From positions 1 through 21,400 of the forward strand of contig CABQIM010000023.1 of NCBI GenBank assembly GCA_902464375.1: DNA of 21,400 bases, given 5' to 3'. Each line of letters starts with the position of its first letter. Positions within the stretch are counted from its first letter, which is position 1. The translations under genes and the position numbers were made by a program. The notes under the pieces were generated by a model. It was not told where the DNA came from and searched no databases. It saw nothing but the letters and a program-made list of their open reading frames with translations. This DNA comes from an uncultured bacterium. Its GTDB lineage: Bacteria; Cyanobacteriota; Vampirovibrionia; Gastranaerophilales; Gastranaerophilaceae. Shown piece after piece: positions 7,352-14,486 of the stretch.

Positions 7352-7906
7352 TTATACTCCACGAACTTTAGTACTAGCTAATTTTATATCTTCAATTTCT
7401 TCTGAATAACGCTTCATAACTTCCAGAGCAAATTCTCTAATATCTTCGATTCCCAATTCGCTCGTTAAACCGGAAGCTTTTACAGGTGCACCTTCTGACA
7501 AAATATTTAAACCTGTATGAATCAAAATTGATGTAGTTGATTTTGTAGCAATAGAAACCGAAAGCTTTCTGCCGTTAATCATCAAATCATCGCCGTTTCT
7601 AACAACAAAGACTCCACGTTCTTCTAATAATTCTTTTATTATACAAATTAAAAGTCGTTGTCTAAAAACACCTTCTACAAGCTCTACACCGAATTGTTCT
7701 GTTATAAAGCTCAACATCAATTTGCTATAAATCGGCTCATTATTAATAACATCTTCGATATCAACCATTTCAGTCAACTTAACTTCACATTCACCTATAA
7801 ATGCAACAATTGCATCACCTTGAAGTTTAAAATTTTTATAAATCCAATGAGGCGCCAATTGTGAGCCTATATACTTAATCTCTTCTTCTATTAATTTTGT
7901 TTTCAT
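7352..7906 (-). CDS. DUF366 family protein
   Basis: The protein is 184 aa from ATG 7906 (MKTKLIEEEIKYIGSQL); a TTG four codons upstream is in frame but less likely. It matches my recollection of the DUF366 pattern: GSQLAPHWIY, GDAIVAFIGECEV, MVDIEDV, a central Arg-rich helix, RNGDDLMINGRKLSVSIAT, IHTGLNI and the closing KVRGV. The biochemical function is unknown to me. It lies 4 nt after queC and 1 nt before the SPOR gene, so it belongs to the same transcript. A role near 7-deazapurine or nucleotide metabolism is only guilt by association. Confidence 0.8.
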   Translation of the reverse strand: MKTKLIEEEIKYIGSQLAPHWIYKNFKLQGDAIVAFIGECEVKLTEMVDIEDVINNEPIYSKLMLSFITEQFGVELVEGVFRQRLLICIIKELLEERGVFVVRNGDDLMINGRKLSVSIATKSTTSILIHTGLNILSEGAPVKASGLTSELGIEDIREFALEVMKRYSEEIEDIKLASTKVRGV

Positions 7907-7910
7907 AAAC

Positions 7911-8573
7911 CTACTCAAATAAAATTTCTAAATACTTTTCCCCGTGATTTGCGATTAGTGCGTTTTTCAAGTGCCTACAGGATTCACATTTGCCACAATG
8001 CTTCTCTCCAGACGCATAACAACTATGTAAATACTCCAACGGCATTGAATTCTGCATTGCAATTTTTACTATATCATCCTTAGAATAATTAATCAAGGGC
8101 GCTATAACTTTAGGCTTCTTTAATGTAGATGTTTCAAATACTTCTGAAATGTGTTTACGAAATTCCTCTGTATTATCAGGGAAAGTCGCACCTTCATCTT
8201 TATTTGCCCCAAAGAGAATATAATCATACCCGAAAGAATCAGCAAATGACGCAGCTATATTCAAAAATAAGCCATTTCTATTAGGTACCCATACAGAAGC
8301 TGCGCTTGCTTGTGTCCCTAAACCTTCTGTCGGAATTTCATTATCGGAAACAAGAGCAGTTTTGCAAATTTCTTTCAACCAATCCAGCTTAATTACTTTA
8401 TGCTCAATATTATAATATTTTGCAATCTTTGAGGAAGCTTCAATTTCTTGCTTAGCAGATTTTTGTCCATAATCAAAAGTTAGAGCCAACTCAATTTTAT
8501 ATTCATTTTGCGGATAACCTAAAGCAACCAAAGAATCTAAACCACCAGATAGTAAAATTATTGCTTTATTCAT
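7911..8573 (-). CDS. queC: 7-cyano-7-deazaguanine (preQ0) synthase QueC
   Basis: QueC converts 7-carboxy-7-deazaguanine to preQ0 with ATP and ammonia in the queuosine tRNA-modification pathway, in the cytoplasm. The 220-aa sequence has the PP-loop SGGLDS (9-14), FDYGQKSAKQE, VPNRNGLFLNIAASFA, FGANKDEGATFPD, and the zinc cysteines Cys185, Cys193, Cys196 and Cys199 (C-x7-C-x2-C-x2-C), matching the normal QueC layout and length. It follows the HEAT-repeat gene by 6 nt with no strong Shine-Dalgarno of its own, suggesting coupling. queD, queE and queF are not in this window. Confidence 0.96.
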   Translation of the reverse strand: MNKAIILLSGGLDSLVALGYPQNEYKIELALTFDYGQKSAKQEIEASSKIAKYYNIEHKVIKLDWLKEICKTALVSDNEIPTEGLGTQASAASVWVPNRNGLFLNIAASFADSFGYDYILFGANKDEGATFPDNTEEFRKHISEVFETSTLKKPKVIAPLINYSKDDIVKIAMQNSMPLEYLHSCYASGEKHCGKCESCRHLKNALIANHGEKYLEILFE

Positions 8574-8579
8574 AATATT

Positions 8580-9527
8580 CTATTCATCCTCACCATCTTC
8601 ATATTCTTCTATCAAGTTTTTCGCTTCGTCCTTTAGAAATTCGCTATAACTAGGTAATGATAAGACTTCATCCAAAATATCACTGCCATAAATATTATAA
8701 AGTGCAATCAATGCATTTTTCTGCACTTCTTCATCTTCATCATGTAAAGCCGATTTAATCAACGCTGGAGCCTCTTCAAAATCACTATTCATTAGTCCTT
8801 CGATAGCGTTAATTCTTACCATTGGAGCAGAATCCATAAGAGCATTTTTTAATACTCTCAAAACTTTCGTATTATTAGGATTTAATCTGGCTAAAGCTTC
8901 AACAATACGTTCCTTCAAGAAGGAAAATTTACCCAGAAGCCCTTGTTTAGCATCCATTATCGCAACAAGCGGATCAATTGCGCTCATATCACCCAGCAGT
9001 CCCAGCGCAAAGGTTGCAGATTCTTTTACATAAACGGATTTTTCATCTTCATCACTTACTACATCAATCAAAGGCTCTACAGCAAACCTATCACCAACTC
9101 GTCCTAGCGAATCTGCACAAGCCAAGCGTACTTTATAGTTTTCATTTTTATCATTTAAACAATACAACAAAGCACCAACTGTAGAAGTATCTTTATAATT
9201 AGCAATAGCCTTAGCTGCCAATACTCGGGCATTTATATACTCATCAGAGTCTTCTTTTTCGATATTTTTTAACAATAATATATCAAGCAGTTTTGATAAT
9301 ATCTTCTGATTTTTATGTGAATCAACAAGTTTAATAATTCCACTCAGCAAATCAGACTCTTTTACATTTGCTAATAGATATTCATAAAAACCCACAATGT
9401 CATCTAGAAATTCTTCTTCTCGTTGAATATTAGAAAGAACAACCGGCGCAGCCTCTTTTCCAGCTCCGCACTTCTCCAATATTACACTAAAATCTAAAGC
9501 ATTTTCTACCACACGATTAACATACAA
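8580..9527 (-). CDS. HEAT-repeat protein
   Basis: The protein is 315 aa, acidic and almost wholly helical. Successive HEAT units are visible from about residue 95: 'VGALLYCLND...YKVRLACADSLGRVGD', 'AVEPLIDVVSDED...VKESATFALGLLGD', 'AIDPLVAIMDAK', then 'LRVLKNALMDSAPMVRINAIEGLMN' and 'APALIKSALHDEDEEVQKNALIALY'. Such solenoids are protein-binding scaffolds; the phycocyanobilin-lyase-like type is abundant in Cyanobacteria. The start is uncertain: the frame opens with TTG 9527, GTG 9512 is an alternative, and neither has a clear Shine-Dalgarno. It heads the operon with queC, DUF366 and the SPOR gene. Function unknown. Confidence 0.88.
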   Translation of the reverse strand: MYVNRVVENALDFSVILEKCGAGKEAAPVVLSNIQREEEFLDDIVGFYEYLLANVKESDLLSGIIKLVDSHKNQKILSKLLDILLLKNIEKEDSDEYINARVLAAKAIANYKDTSTVGALLYCLNDKNENYKVRLACADSLGRVGDRFAVEPLIDVVSDEDEKSVYVKESATFALGLLGDMSAIDPLVAIMDAKQGLLGKFSFLKERIVEALARLNPNNTKVLRVLKNALMDSAPMVRINAIEGLMNSDFEEAPALIKSALHDEDEEVQKNALIALYNIYGSDILDEVLSLPSYSEFLKDEAKNLIEEYEDGEDE

Positions 9528-9546
9528 TAAAAACTTTTATTTAGCA

Positions 9547-9555
9547 ATCATAACA
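9547..9555 (-). promoter_or_regulatory. Extended -10 for the HEAT-queC-DUF366-SPOR operon
   Basis: The minus strand reads TGTTATGAT, fitting an extended -10, about 20 nt before TTG 9527. The leader would be short, around 12-15 nt. No good -35 is visible. Confidence 0.35.
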
Positions 9556-9635
9556 AGGGTTTCACTGCTAATAATGTATATATTTGCTTAACATAACTTC
9601 ACATTTCAAATAAAAAAGGCAATTTTCAAAAAGTG

Positions 9636-9658
9636 AAATACTTTATATATACATAAGA
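9636..9658 (+). promoter_or_regulatory. Shared promoter-proximal box, copy 1
   Basis: This is a 23-nt box: AAATACTTTATATATA followed by CATAAGA. It begins 45 nt before ATG 9681. The box at 10196-10218, upstream of the next plus-strand gene, matches at 21 of 23 positions and begins 43 nt before its ATG. TATATA inside it could be a -10. The match is longer than two ordinary promoters would share. Confidence 0.55.
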
Positions 9659-9680
9659 GAATTTTAATAAGGATTATATA

Positions 9681-9884
9681 ATGAAAGAAGAAGAATTAAA
9701 CGCAACAATGTCAGTTATCGCAGACCCAATCAAAAACGTATACAGATTGGATTCAAGAAAAGATATCGAAGAAATTCAAAGAATTTGCAGAATTTTTGCT
9801 ATTTCTGAAAAACAAGCTAATAAACACAAAATGTTGTCTATCAAGAACTTAGCAACATTTAGATTAGTTTTGAGCAACAACTAA
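9681..9884 (+). CDS. Small orphan protein
   Basis: The protein is 67 aa, charged, predicted helical, with no signal peptide or membrane segment. It begins MKEEELNATMSVIADP and has a basic C-terminal half. AAGGA 9 nt upstream supports ATG 9681. It has a promoter-like box upstream and a strong Rho-independent terminator 25 nt downstream, so it is a self-contained monocistronic unit. A short helix-turn-helix-like alternation (IEEIQRICRIFAISEKQANK) hints at nucleic-acid binding, but I cannot support that. Family unknown. Confidence 0.75.
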   Translation: MKEEELNATMSVIADPIKNVYRLDSRKDIEEIQRICRIFAISEKQANKHKMLSIKNLATFRLVLSNN

Positions 9885-9908
9885 GAATGATAAATTTATA
9901 TTTATAAT

Positions 9909-9941
9909 CCGCCGACTAATAATAGCCGGCGGTTTTGTTTT
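9909..9941 (+). terminator. Rho-independent terminator of the 67-aa gene
   Basis: CCGCCG (9909-9914) pairs with CGGCGG (9927-9932); the stem extends inward after one mismatch. The run TTTTGTTTT follows at 9933-9941. This is the clearest intrinsic terminator on the plus strand. Confidence 0.85.
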
Positions 9942-9974
9942 ATGAATATAATTAGTAATTCCTAACGACAAGCT

Positions 9975-10094
9975 TGGCGCATTCCCTCCCTTTATAGGGG
10001 GAGGTACAGCTTCTTCTAAAACTTTATTCTCGCCCGCAACATCCATTGAGCGGGAGAGATGTCACGTTAGTGACAGAGAGGGAAGGGTGGGGGC
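9975..10094. repeat. GC-rich intergenic palindromic element (copy B)
   Basis: A roughly 120-nt GC-rich block in AT-rich surroundings holds three hairpins. CCTCCC (9985-9990) pairs with GGGAGG (9999-10004). CCCGC (10033-10037) pairs with GCGGG (10050-10054). TGTCAC and GTGACA (10060-10075) form a perfect stem around GTTA. The block ends GGGAAGGGTGGGGGC. Apart from this block, the 354-nt gap between genes (9885-10238) holds only the terminator and promoter box listed separately. The hairpin order and GGGTGGG end resemble the shorter element at 2231-2294. It is probably a dispersed genomic repeat. A short minus-strand frame through it is not a gene. Confidence 0.6.
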
Positions 10095-10195
10095 TAATTT
10101 AATTCCCCAATTCATGCAAAATAACTTTATAAACACCATCGATAATTATTAAGTTTTGTAACAGATTTATGCCTTAGTGAAATCACATATTTTTT

Positions 10196-10218
10196 AAATA
10201 CTTTATATATATGTAAGA
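10196..10218 (+). promoter_or_regulatory. Shared promoter-proximal box, copy 2
   Basis: AAATACTTTATATATA followed by TGTAAGA differs at only two positions from the box at 9636-9658, and its distance to the ATG is nearly the same (43 versus 45 nt). GTGAAAT also occurs just upstream of or within both regions. A common promoter class or regulator is likely. Confidence 0.55.
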
Positions 10219-10238
10219 TAAATATAAGGCGTAAGAAG

Positions 10239-10670
10239 ATGGCTAATACAGCAGCATTATTAGGAACATTATTAAATACTAAAGCAGACATTAACTACTA
10301 CACTCAACAACAAATTTATTGGAGTGGTAAGTATGAAGCTAATAGCGCTAAACTTGAAAAACAAGTTAAGTATGAAGAAAAATGGCAAAGCGCTTATGAT
10401 TCTGCTATTGATAATACCAAAGATTTAACAGCTGGTGGTTATACAGTAAAATCCGGTAACCAAAATACACAAGTTGCTGACGCTTACGCACACGCTAAAG
10501 TAAAACAATATAACGAAGAATTATCATTAGAACTTGCAGAAATGGACGTGGAATACGATACAATGCAAACAATGTATGAAGCTATGTTGGAAGAATTAAG
10601 AGCACAAAAAGATTCCGAAAACACAGCAGTACAAAACGCTGCTCAAGATACTGGTTTATTACAATCATAG
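10239..10670 (+). CDS. Small helical/coiled-coil orphan protein
   Basis: The protein is 143 aa from ATG 10239, with AAGG 9-10 nt upstream. It has no signal peptide or membrane helix. Residues ~20-60 and ~85-130 are charged helices (ANSAKLEKQVKYEEKWQSAY and YNEELSLELAEMDVEYDTMQ). They are separated by a Gly/Ser/Asn turn around 64-75, suggesting an antiparallel helical hairpin. Its size and shape recall small secreted or structural helical-hairpin proteins, but nothing assigns it. It shares its promoter box with the 67-aa gene and converges on folD, 18 nt apart, with no clear terminator between. Confidence 0.8.
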   Translation: MANTAALLGTLLNTKADINYYTQQQIYWSGKYEANSAKLEKQVKYEEKWQSAYDSAIDNTKDLTAGGYTVKSGNQNTQVADAYAHAKVKQYNEELSLELAEMDVEYDTMQTMYEAMLEELRAQKDSENTAVQNAAQDTGLLQS

Positions 10671-10688
10671 AGTTAAACTCAACATATT

Positions 10689-11510
10689 TTATCTGTATAC
10701 TTTTGAAGCATTGTACATTAGAGAAGCAATCGTCATTGGACCAACTCCCCCAGGAACAGGCGATATATATTTTACACTTGGTGATACGATATCAAAATCA
10801 ACATCACCGGTAAGCTTGCCGTTGGCATCTCTAAATATGCCGACGTCAACGATAACAGAATTTTTATTATCCATCTTACATCTTACAACTTTTTTTCCAA
10901 CCGCAGATATTACAATATCAGCGGTTTTTATTTTGCTTTCAATGTCTTTTGTATAAGAATGACACACTGTTACAGTTGCATTTCTATTCAAAAGCATTTG
11001 CGCCATAGGACGACCTACAATATTGGAACGACCAATAACAACGGCATCTGCACCACTTACCGAAATATTGTATTCATCCAAAAGCATTAAAATTCCTTGC
11101 GGAGTAGCCGGATAAAAATACGGTTCCAAACCAATTGCCAACTTACCAACATTTTCCGGAGAAAAACCATCTACATCTTTCTTTGGAGAAATTGCCATTA
11201 TAACTTTATTTTTGTCAATATGCTTTGGTAGTGGAAGTTGAACCAAAATACCTGTCACATCATTATCTTTATTCAAATCTTTTATAATTGAAAGTAACTT
11301 ATCTTCTGTAGTATTTTCTTGCAATTCAATAATAGTAGATTTTATACCGACTTTTTCTGCTGCCAATTTTTTATTGCGAACATAAATCTTACTTGCAGGA
11401 TTTTCACCAACTAGAACAACGACAAGATGAGGTTTTACACTAAGCCCAGTAACACGCTCTTTTACCTTATCTAAAACTTTTAAAGAAACAGCTTTTCCAT
11501 CCAAAATCAT
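10689..11510 (-). CDS. folD: Bifunctional methylenetetrahydrofolate dehydrogenase/cyclohydrolase FolD
   Basis: FolD interconverts 5,10-methylene-THF and 10-formyl-THF in cytoplasmic one-carbon metabolism. The 273-aa protein shows SKIYVRNK, with Tyr43 and catalytic Lys47, then GILVQLPLP, KDVDGFSPENVG, GRSNIVGRPMA (NADP-binding loop) and the C-terminal signature PVPGGVGPMT. The usual PCTPxG loop reads PATPQG, a conservative change. ATG 11510 follows the CooC-like gene's stop by 1 nt and uses GGAG from that gene's end. Length and motifs are normal, so I expect an active enzyme. The neighbouring metal-centre ATPase raises a possible link to C1/CO metabolism, but no such enzymes are in the window. 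Confidence 0.96.
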   Translation of the reverse strand: MILDGKAVSLKVLDKVKERVTGLSVKPHLVVVLVGENPASKIYVRNKKLAAEKVGIKSTIIELQENTTEDKLLSIIKDLNKDNDVTGILVQLPLPKHIDKNKVIMAISPKKDVDGFSPENVGKLAIGLEPYFYPATPQGILMLLDEYNISVSGADAVVIGRSNIVGRPMAQMLLNRNATVTVCHSYTKDIESKIKTADIVISAVGKKVVRCKMDNKNSVIVDVGIFRDANGKLTGDVDFDIVSPSVKYISPVPGGVGPMTIASLMYNASKVYR

Positions 11511-11511
11511 C

Positions 11512-12264
11512 TTAGCTATTCTCCTGTGGCAAATTTAGTCTAAAATAGAATTCATTAACAGCATTTTTAACATTTTCTGACACTCTATCAATTTTACCGG
11601 ATGACAAAGCTTCATCAAATGGAACAGTTCCTAAAACATCAATTTCTGATTCTGCCAAATTAGCCGCAATTTCATTCATATCTTCGTTTTTAACTTTATT
11701 CAACACAATCCCTAATTGACCACCTGCAGCGTATTTTGCAGAGAATTCTGCTATACGTTTTGCTAAATTAATAGAATCAATTGTCGGATTTGTTATAATC
11801 AAAGCCAAGTCAATATCAGTATCTACAAGTTGGTTCAAGTATTTTAAATCAAATTCACAATCAAAAATAACAAAATCATATCTCTCAATCAAACGTTGGC
11901 AAGCATCATTAATTTGAGCTGTAATCGGGCACCTGCAATCTTTTGCGCCTACAAACCAAGAAACAATAATATCAACATTATCATTCAGCGGCACTAAAAT
12001 ATCTTCCATTGCCCATTCTATATATTCGTGTTTAGTCATTCCTTCCGGAATACCGGTTTTATATTCGTGCTTACCGCTTCTAATACCATAAATAGTATTT
12101 CTTATATCAAGCCCGAAAGAATGAGCCAACTCACTTGTTAAATCATTATCAAACAAAAGAATAGATTTTGTCGGAAATTTTTCTTGTAAAATATTCAACA
12201 TAGCTTTAGTGATAGTAGTTTTACCACTTCCGCTTTTTCCAGTAATTGCAATTTTTTTTGTCAA
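11512..12264 (-). CDS. CooC-like MinD/SIMIBI ATPase with CxC metal-binding motif
   Basis: The protein is 250 aa, starting at TTG 12264 with AGAGG 6 nt upstream. The N-terminus is a deviant Walker A, GKSGSGKTT, with signature Lys10 and P-loop Lys15. Then come LLFDND (A' motif region), Cys110-Arg-Cys112 (CxC), FVIFDCEFD (Walker B-like, ~131-139) and VLNKV for base recognition. The architecture and the CxC position match CooC, the ATPase that matures the nickel site of carbon-monoxide dehydrogenase, where Cys112 and Cys114 bind metal at the dimer interface. A Gly-to-Ser change in the usual KGGxGKT loop is slightly atypical. It is co-transcribed with folD. The metal target is unknown because no Ni enzyme is nearby; it could be another MinD-family ATPase. 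Confidence 0.75.
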   Translation of the reverse strand: MTKKIAITGKSGSGKTTITKAMLNILQEKFPTKSILLFDNDLTSELAHSFGLDIRNTIYGIRSGKHEYKTGIPEGMTKHEYIEWAMEDILVPLNDNVDIIVSWFVGAKDCRCPITAQINDACQRLIERYDFVIFDCEFDLKYLNQLVDTDIDLALIITNPTIDSINLAKRIAEFSAKYAAGGQLGIVLNKVKNEDMNEIAANLAESEIDVLGTVPFDEALSSGKIDRVSENVKNAVNEFYFRLNLPQENS

Positions 12265-12316
12265 ACCAAACCTCTTAAAATAAATTTATATACAAATTTT
12301 ATCATAAAAATGCCGC

Positions 12317-12359
12317 ATAACAAAACAAGGCAGTCAACAAACAAATGACAACTGCCTTG
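12317..12359 (-). terminator. Rho-independent terminator of the response-regulator gene
   Basis: CAAGGCAGT (12326-12334) pairs perfectly over 9 bp with ACTGCCTTG (12351-12359). On the minus strand the stem is followed by TTTTGTT. It lies 45 nt past the response-regulator stop and before the CooC-like gene, separating the two units. Confidence 0.85.
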
Positions 12360-12404
12360 ATATATTTCAAGATTAAGTTTAAAAATTATCAATACTAAAA
12401 TTTA

Positions 12405-13091
12405 TCAAACAAGTCCTTCTTTTACCGCTTTTACAGCAGCTTGAACTCTATCATTTACACACATCTTTTGCAAAATTGAGCATACGTGCGCTTTTGCAGT
12501 ATGAACACTAACTATCAATTCTTTTGCAATTTCTGTATTGCTTTTACCTTCAACAAGATGTTTAAGAACCTCATACTCTCGTTCTGTCAAAGGTACACGA
12601 CCTTCGTCAGAAGCCTTATCTTTTAAAATTCCTATAGTTTCTTGCTTTGGGAATGAATCTAAAACTTTTCTTGCAATTACAGGATCAAGCCAACATACCC
12701 CATTATTTACATCCCTAATGACATCCGCTAATTTAGAAGGATCGATATCTTTCAAGCAATAAGCCATAGCACCGGATGATAAAGCTGCAATTACTTCTTC
12801 TTCTCTATCGTGGGAAGTTAAAGCAATTACTTTGATATCTTTATTCATTTCCTTAACCTTAACAGTCGCTTCAATTCCGTTCATACCTGCAAGACCTAAG
12901 TCCATAAGTACAATATCCGGTGAATATTGAGCAATCAGTTTAAGCCCATCGAGAGCATTATCGCTTTCTGCAACAACTTTTATATCTTCATTGGAATTTA
13001 ATGCACATCTCAAACCCACTCTTGTTAATTTAAAATCTTCAATAATAATTACACTTATTGTTTTCTTCTCTGTTCCTACCGCTGTTGTCAT
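12405..13091 (-). CDS. NarL/FixJ-family response regulator
   Basis: The 228-aa protein has an N-terminal receiver: acidic pair Glu18-Asp19, phospho-acceptor Asp64 in VLMDLGLAGMNG, Thr92 and Lys114. A C-terminal LuxR-type helix-turn-helix spans ~168-225 (LTEREYEVLKHLVEGKSNTEIAKEL, then VHTAKAHVCSILQKM; split here across two phrases). All receiver catalytic residues are present, so it should be phosphorylated by a histidine kinase. None is encoded nearby. ATG 13091 has a strong AGGAGG site 8 nt upstream. It is monocistronic, with its own terminator and a promoter region bearing a palindrome over the -10. Targets are unknown. Confidence 0.93.
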   Translation of the reverse strand: MTTAVGTEKKTISVIIIEDFKLTRVGLRCALNSNEDIKVVAESDNALDGLKLIAQYSPDIVLMDLGLAGMNGIEATVKVKEMNKDIKVIALTSHDREEEVIAALSSGAMAYCLKDIDPSKLADVIRDVNNGVCWLDPVIARKVLDSFPKQETIGILKDKASDEGRVPLTEREYEVLKHLVEGKSNTEIAKELIVSVHTAKAHVCSILQKMCVNDRVQAAVKAVKEGLV

Positions 13092-13122
13092 AAAAATATC
13101 CTCCTATCGGGCTTACACCCTG

Positions 13123-13141
13123 CTATTATATTAAATAATAG
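13123..13141 (-). promoter_or_regulatory. Palindrome over the -10 of the response-regulator gene
   Basis: CTATTAT (13123-13129) and ATAATAG (13135-13141) form a perfect 7-bp inverted repeat around ATTAA. The left arm overlaps the minus-strand TATAAT (13125-13130), the likely -10. It could be an autoregulatory operator, or chance in AT-rich DNA. The rest of the 126-nt gap shows nothing clear. Confidence 0.35.
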
Positions 13142-13217
13142 ACACATTGTGCAGTATATTACCCGATTTACTTATATTTAATTTACATTAATTATAAAGA
13201 AAACATATTTAATAAAA

Positions 13218-14486
13218 TTATACGTAATCATTAATCAAATCAACAACTTCGCATACAGAGTAATTTTCTGTTGTAACAAAGAGCGTTTTCCCTGTTTTTT
13301 CTTTTACATAATCCAGAGAATTACCGTCTAAAAATAAGTTTGTATATGGTTTAAGCATTATAGACGGAACTACAATATAATCCGCTTCAACATCTTTTAT
13401 AGAATTAATCAAATCTTCTGATGTTATTAACCCCGCAACAGTTATATTCTTTCCCCAATAAGTTGATTTTACAGGGTTTACAATTGTTATAAGATTTTTT
13501 ATTTTGTTTAGTCCGGCAGAAATATGTTCAAATGCAGATTTTGCAGCAACCGAACATGCAAAACATATCGTTAAAGGTTCAGCAAGTTCTTCCGGCAGCT
13601 CCATTGCATCAAAATCGTCCATTATAGTTCTCAAAGAACCAACACCATCATCAAGTTGTGAAAAATTACCATAATAATCTGATTCCGGAATATTTTCTCC
13701 TGCTAAAAGAAAAAATTCATCGGAACAAGTTGCCTTTGGATATTTAGATGCTATTTCGATTGTTTTTTGGGCAATCTCACTATCAACTGTTTTTAATTCA
13801 TCTGCCCTAAATTGCGTAATTCCAACTGGCACAATTGCAATTGATAACACAGCATCACCTAAAGAGGACAAATCCTTTAGCGTCCTATCTAATTCTGCTC
13901 CATCATTATACCCAGGGCAAAGTACGATTTGAGTATGAAAAGGTATTTCCTTATCCTTAAACCATCTCAAATTATCCATAATTTTTGCCGCGTTTGGATT
14001 TCTTAGCATTTTTACACGCAATTCCGGATTAGTCGTATGAACAGAAATATAAAATGGGCCAAGATGTAATCTTGAGATACGTTCTCTATCTTTATCGTTC
14101 AGATTTGTAGTAGTTATATAAGTTCCTTGTAAATATGAAAGCCTGTAGTCATCATCCTTTATGTAAAGAGTTTTTCTAAGTCCTTTTGGCTGCTGTGCCA
14201 CGAAGCAAAAAATACAATTATTTAAGCAAGGTTTAACTCTATCGAAGACAGCACTTTCAAAAACGATACCCAAATCTTCGTCATAATCTTTTTCCAGCTC
14301 AATTTCTTCAATTTCGCCATTTTTTTTCTGAATTTCGACTGTGATTAATTCATTTTTACAAAGATAATTGTAATCAATCATATCCTGCAATTTTTCACCA
14401 TCAATTGAGAGAAGAATATCACCAGTTTCGATTTCCAATTCTTCCGCTATAGAATCCGCTAAAACTGAACTAACGACTGCCGGCAT
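13218..14486 (-). CDS. DUF512 radical-SAM protein with N-terminal PDZ-like domain
   Basis: The protein is 422 aa from ATG 14486 (MPAVVSSVLADSIAEEL), with GGAGG 9 nt upstream. A longer frame to 14528 has no better site. Residues ~1-70 resemble a PDZ domain (GDILLSIDGEKLQDMIDY). The Cys cluster Cys87-x3-Cys91-x2-Cys94 in PCLNNCIFCFV is the radical-SAM [4Fe-4S] motif. RLSYLQGTYITTTNL, FYISVHTTNPELR, QIVLCPGYNDG and the C-terminal DUF512 part follow. This layout matches the FeS protein conserved across Cyanobacteria and some Firmicutes, supporting the lineage guess. Its substrate is unknown. It overlaps the upstream PadR gene by 17 nt, so it is probably co-translated. Confidence 0.9.
   Translation of the reverse strand: MPAVVSSVLADSIAEELEIETGDILLSIDGEKLQDMIDYNYLCKNELITVEIQKKNGEIEEIELEKDYDEDLGIVFESAVFDRVKPCLNNCIFCFVAQQPKGLRKTLYIKDDDYRLSYLQGTYITTTNLNDKDRERISRLHLGPFYISVHTTNPELRVKMLRNPNAAKIMDNLRWFKDKEIPFHTQIVLCPGYNDGAELDRTLKDLSSLGDAVLSIAIVPVGITQFRADELKTVDSEIAQKTIEIASKYPKATCSDEFFLLAGENIPESDYYGNFSQLDDGVGSLRTIMDDFDAMELPEELAEPLTICFACSVAAKSAFEHISAGLNKIKNLITIVNPVKSTYWGKNITVAGLITSEDLINSIKDVEADYIVVPSIMLKPYTNLFLDGNSLDYVKEKTGKTLFVTTENYSVCEVVDLINDYV

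Noticed and set aside
9864..10046. A 60-codon minus-strand frame through the GC-rich block
   Set aside because: It translates the palindromic repeat and terminator, is Pro/Gly-rich from repeat composition, and overlaps the end of the 67-aa gene. It lacks a ribosome binding site.
11090..11120. Loss of a FolD active-site residue (PATPQG in place of PCTPxG)
   Set aside because: The catalytic Lys47, Tyr43 and the DVDGF and PVPGGVGPMT motifs are intact. The Cys position is not known to me to be essential, so this is likely normal variation.
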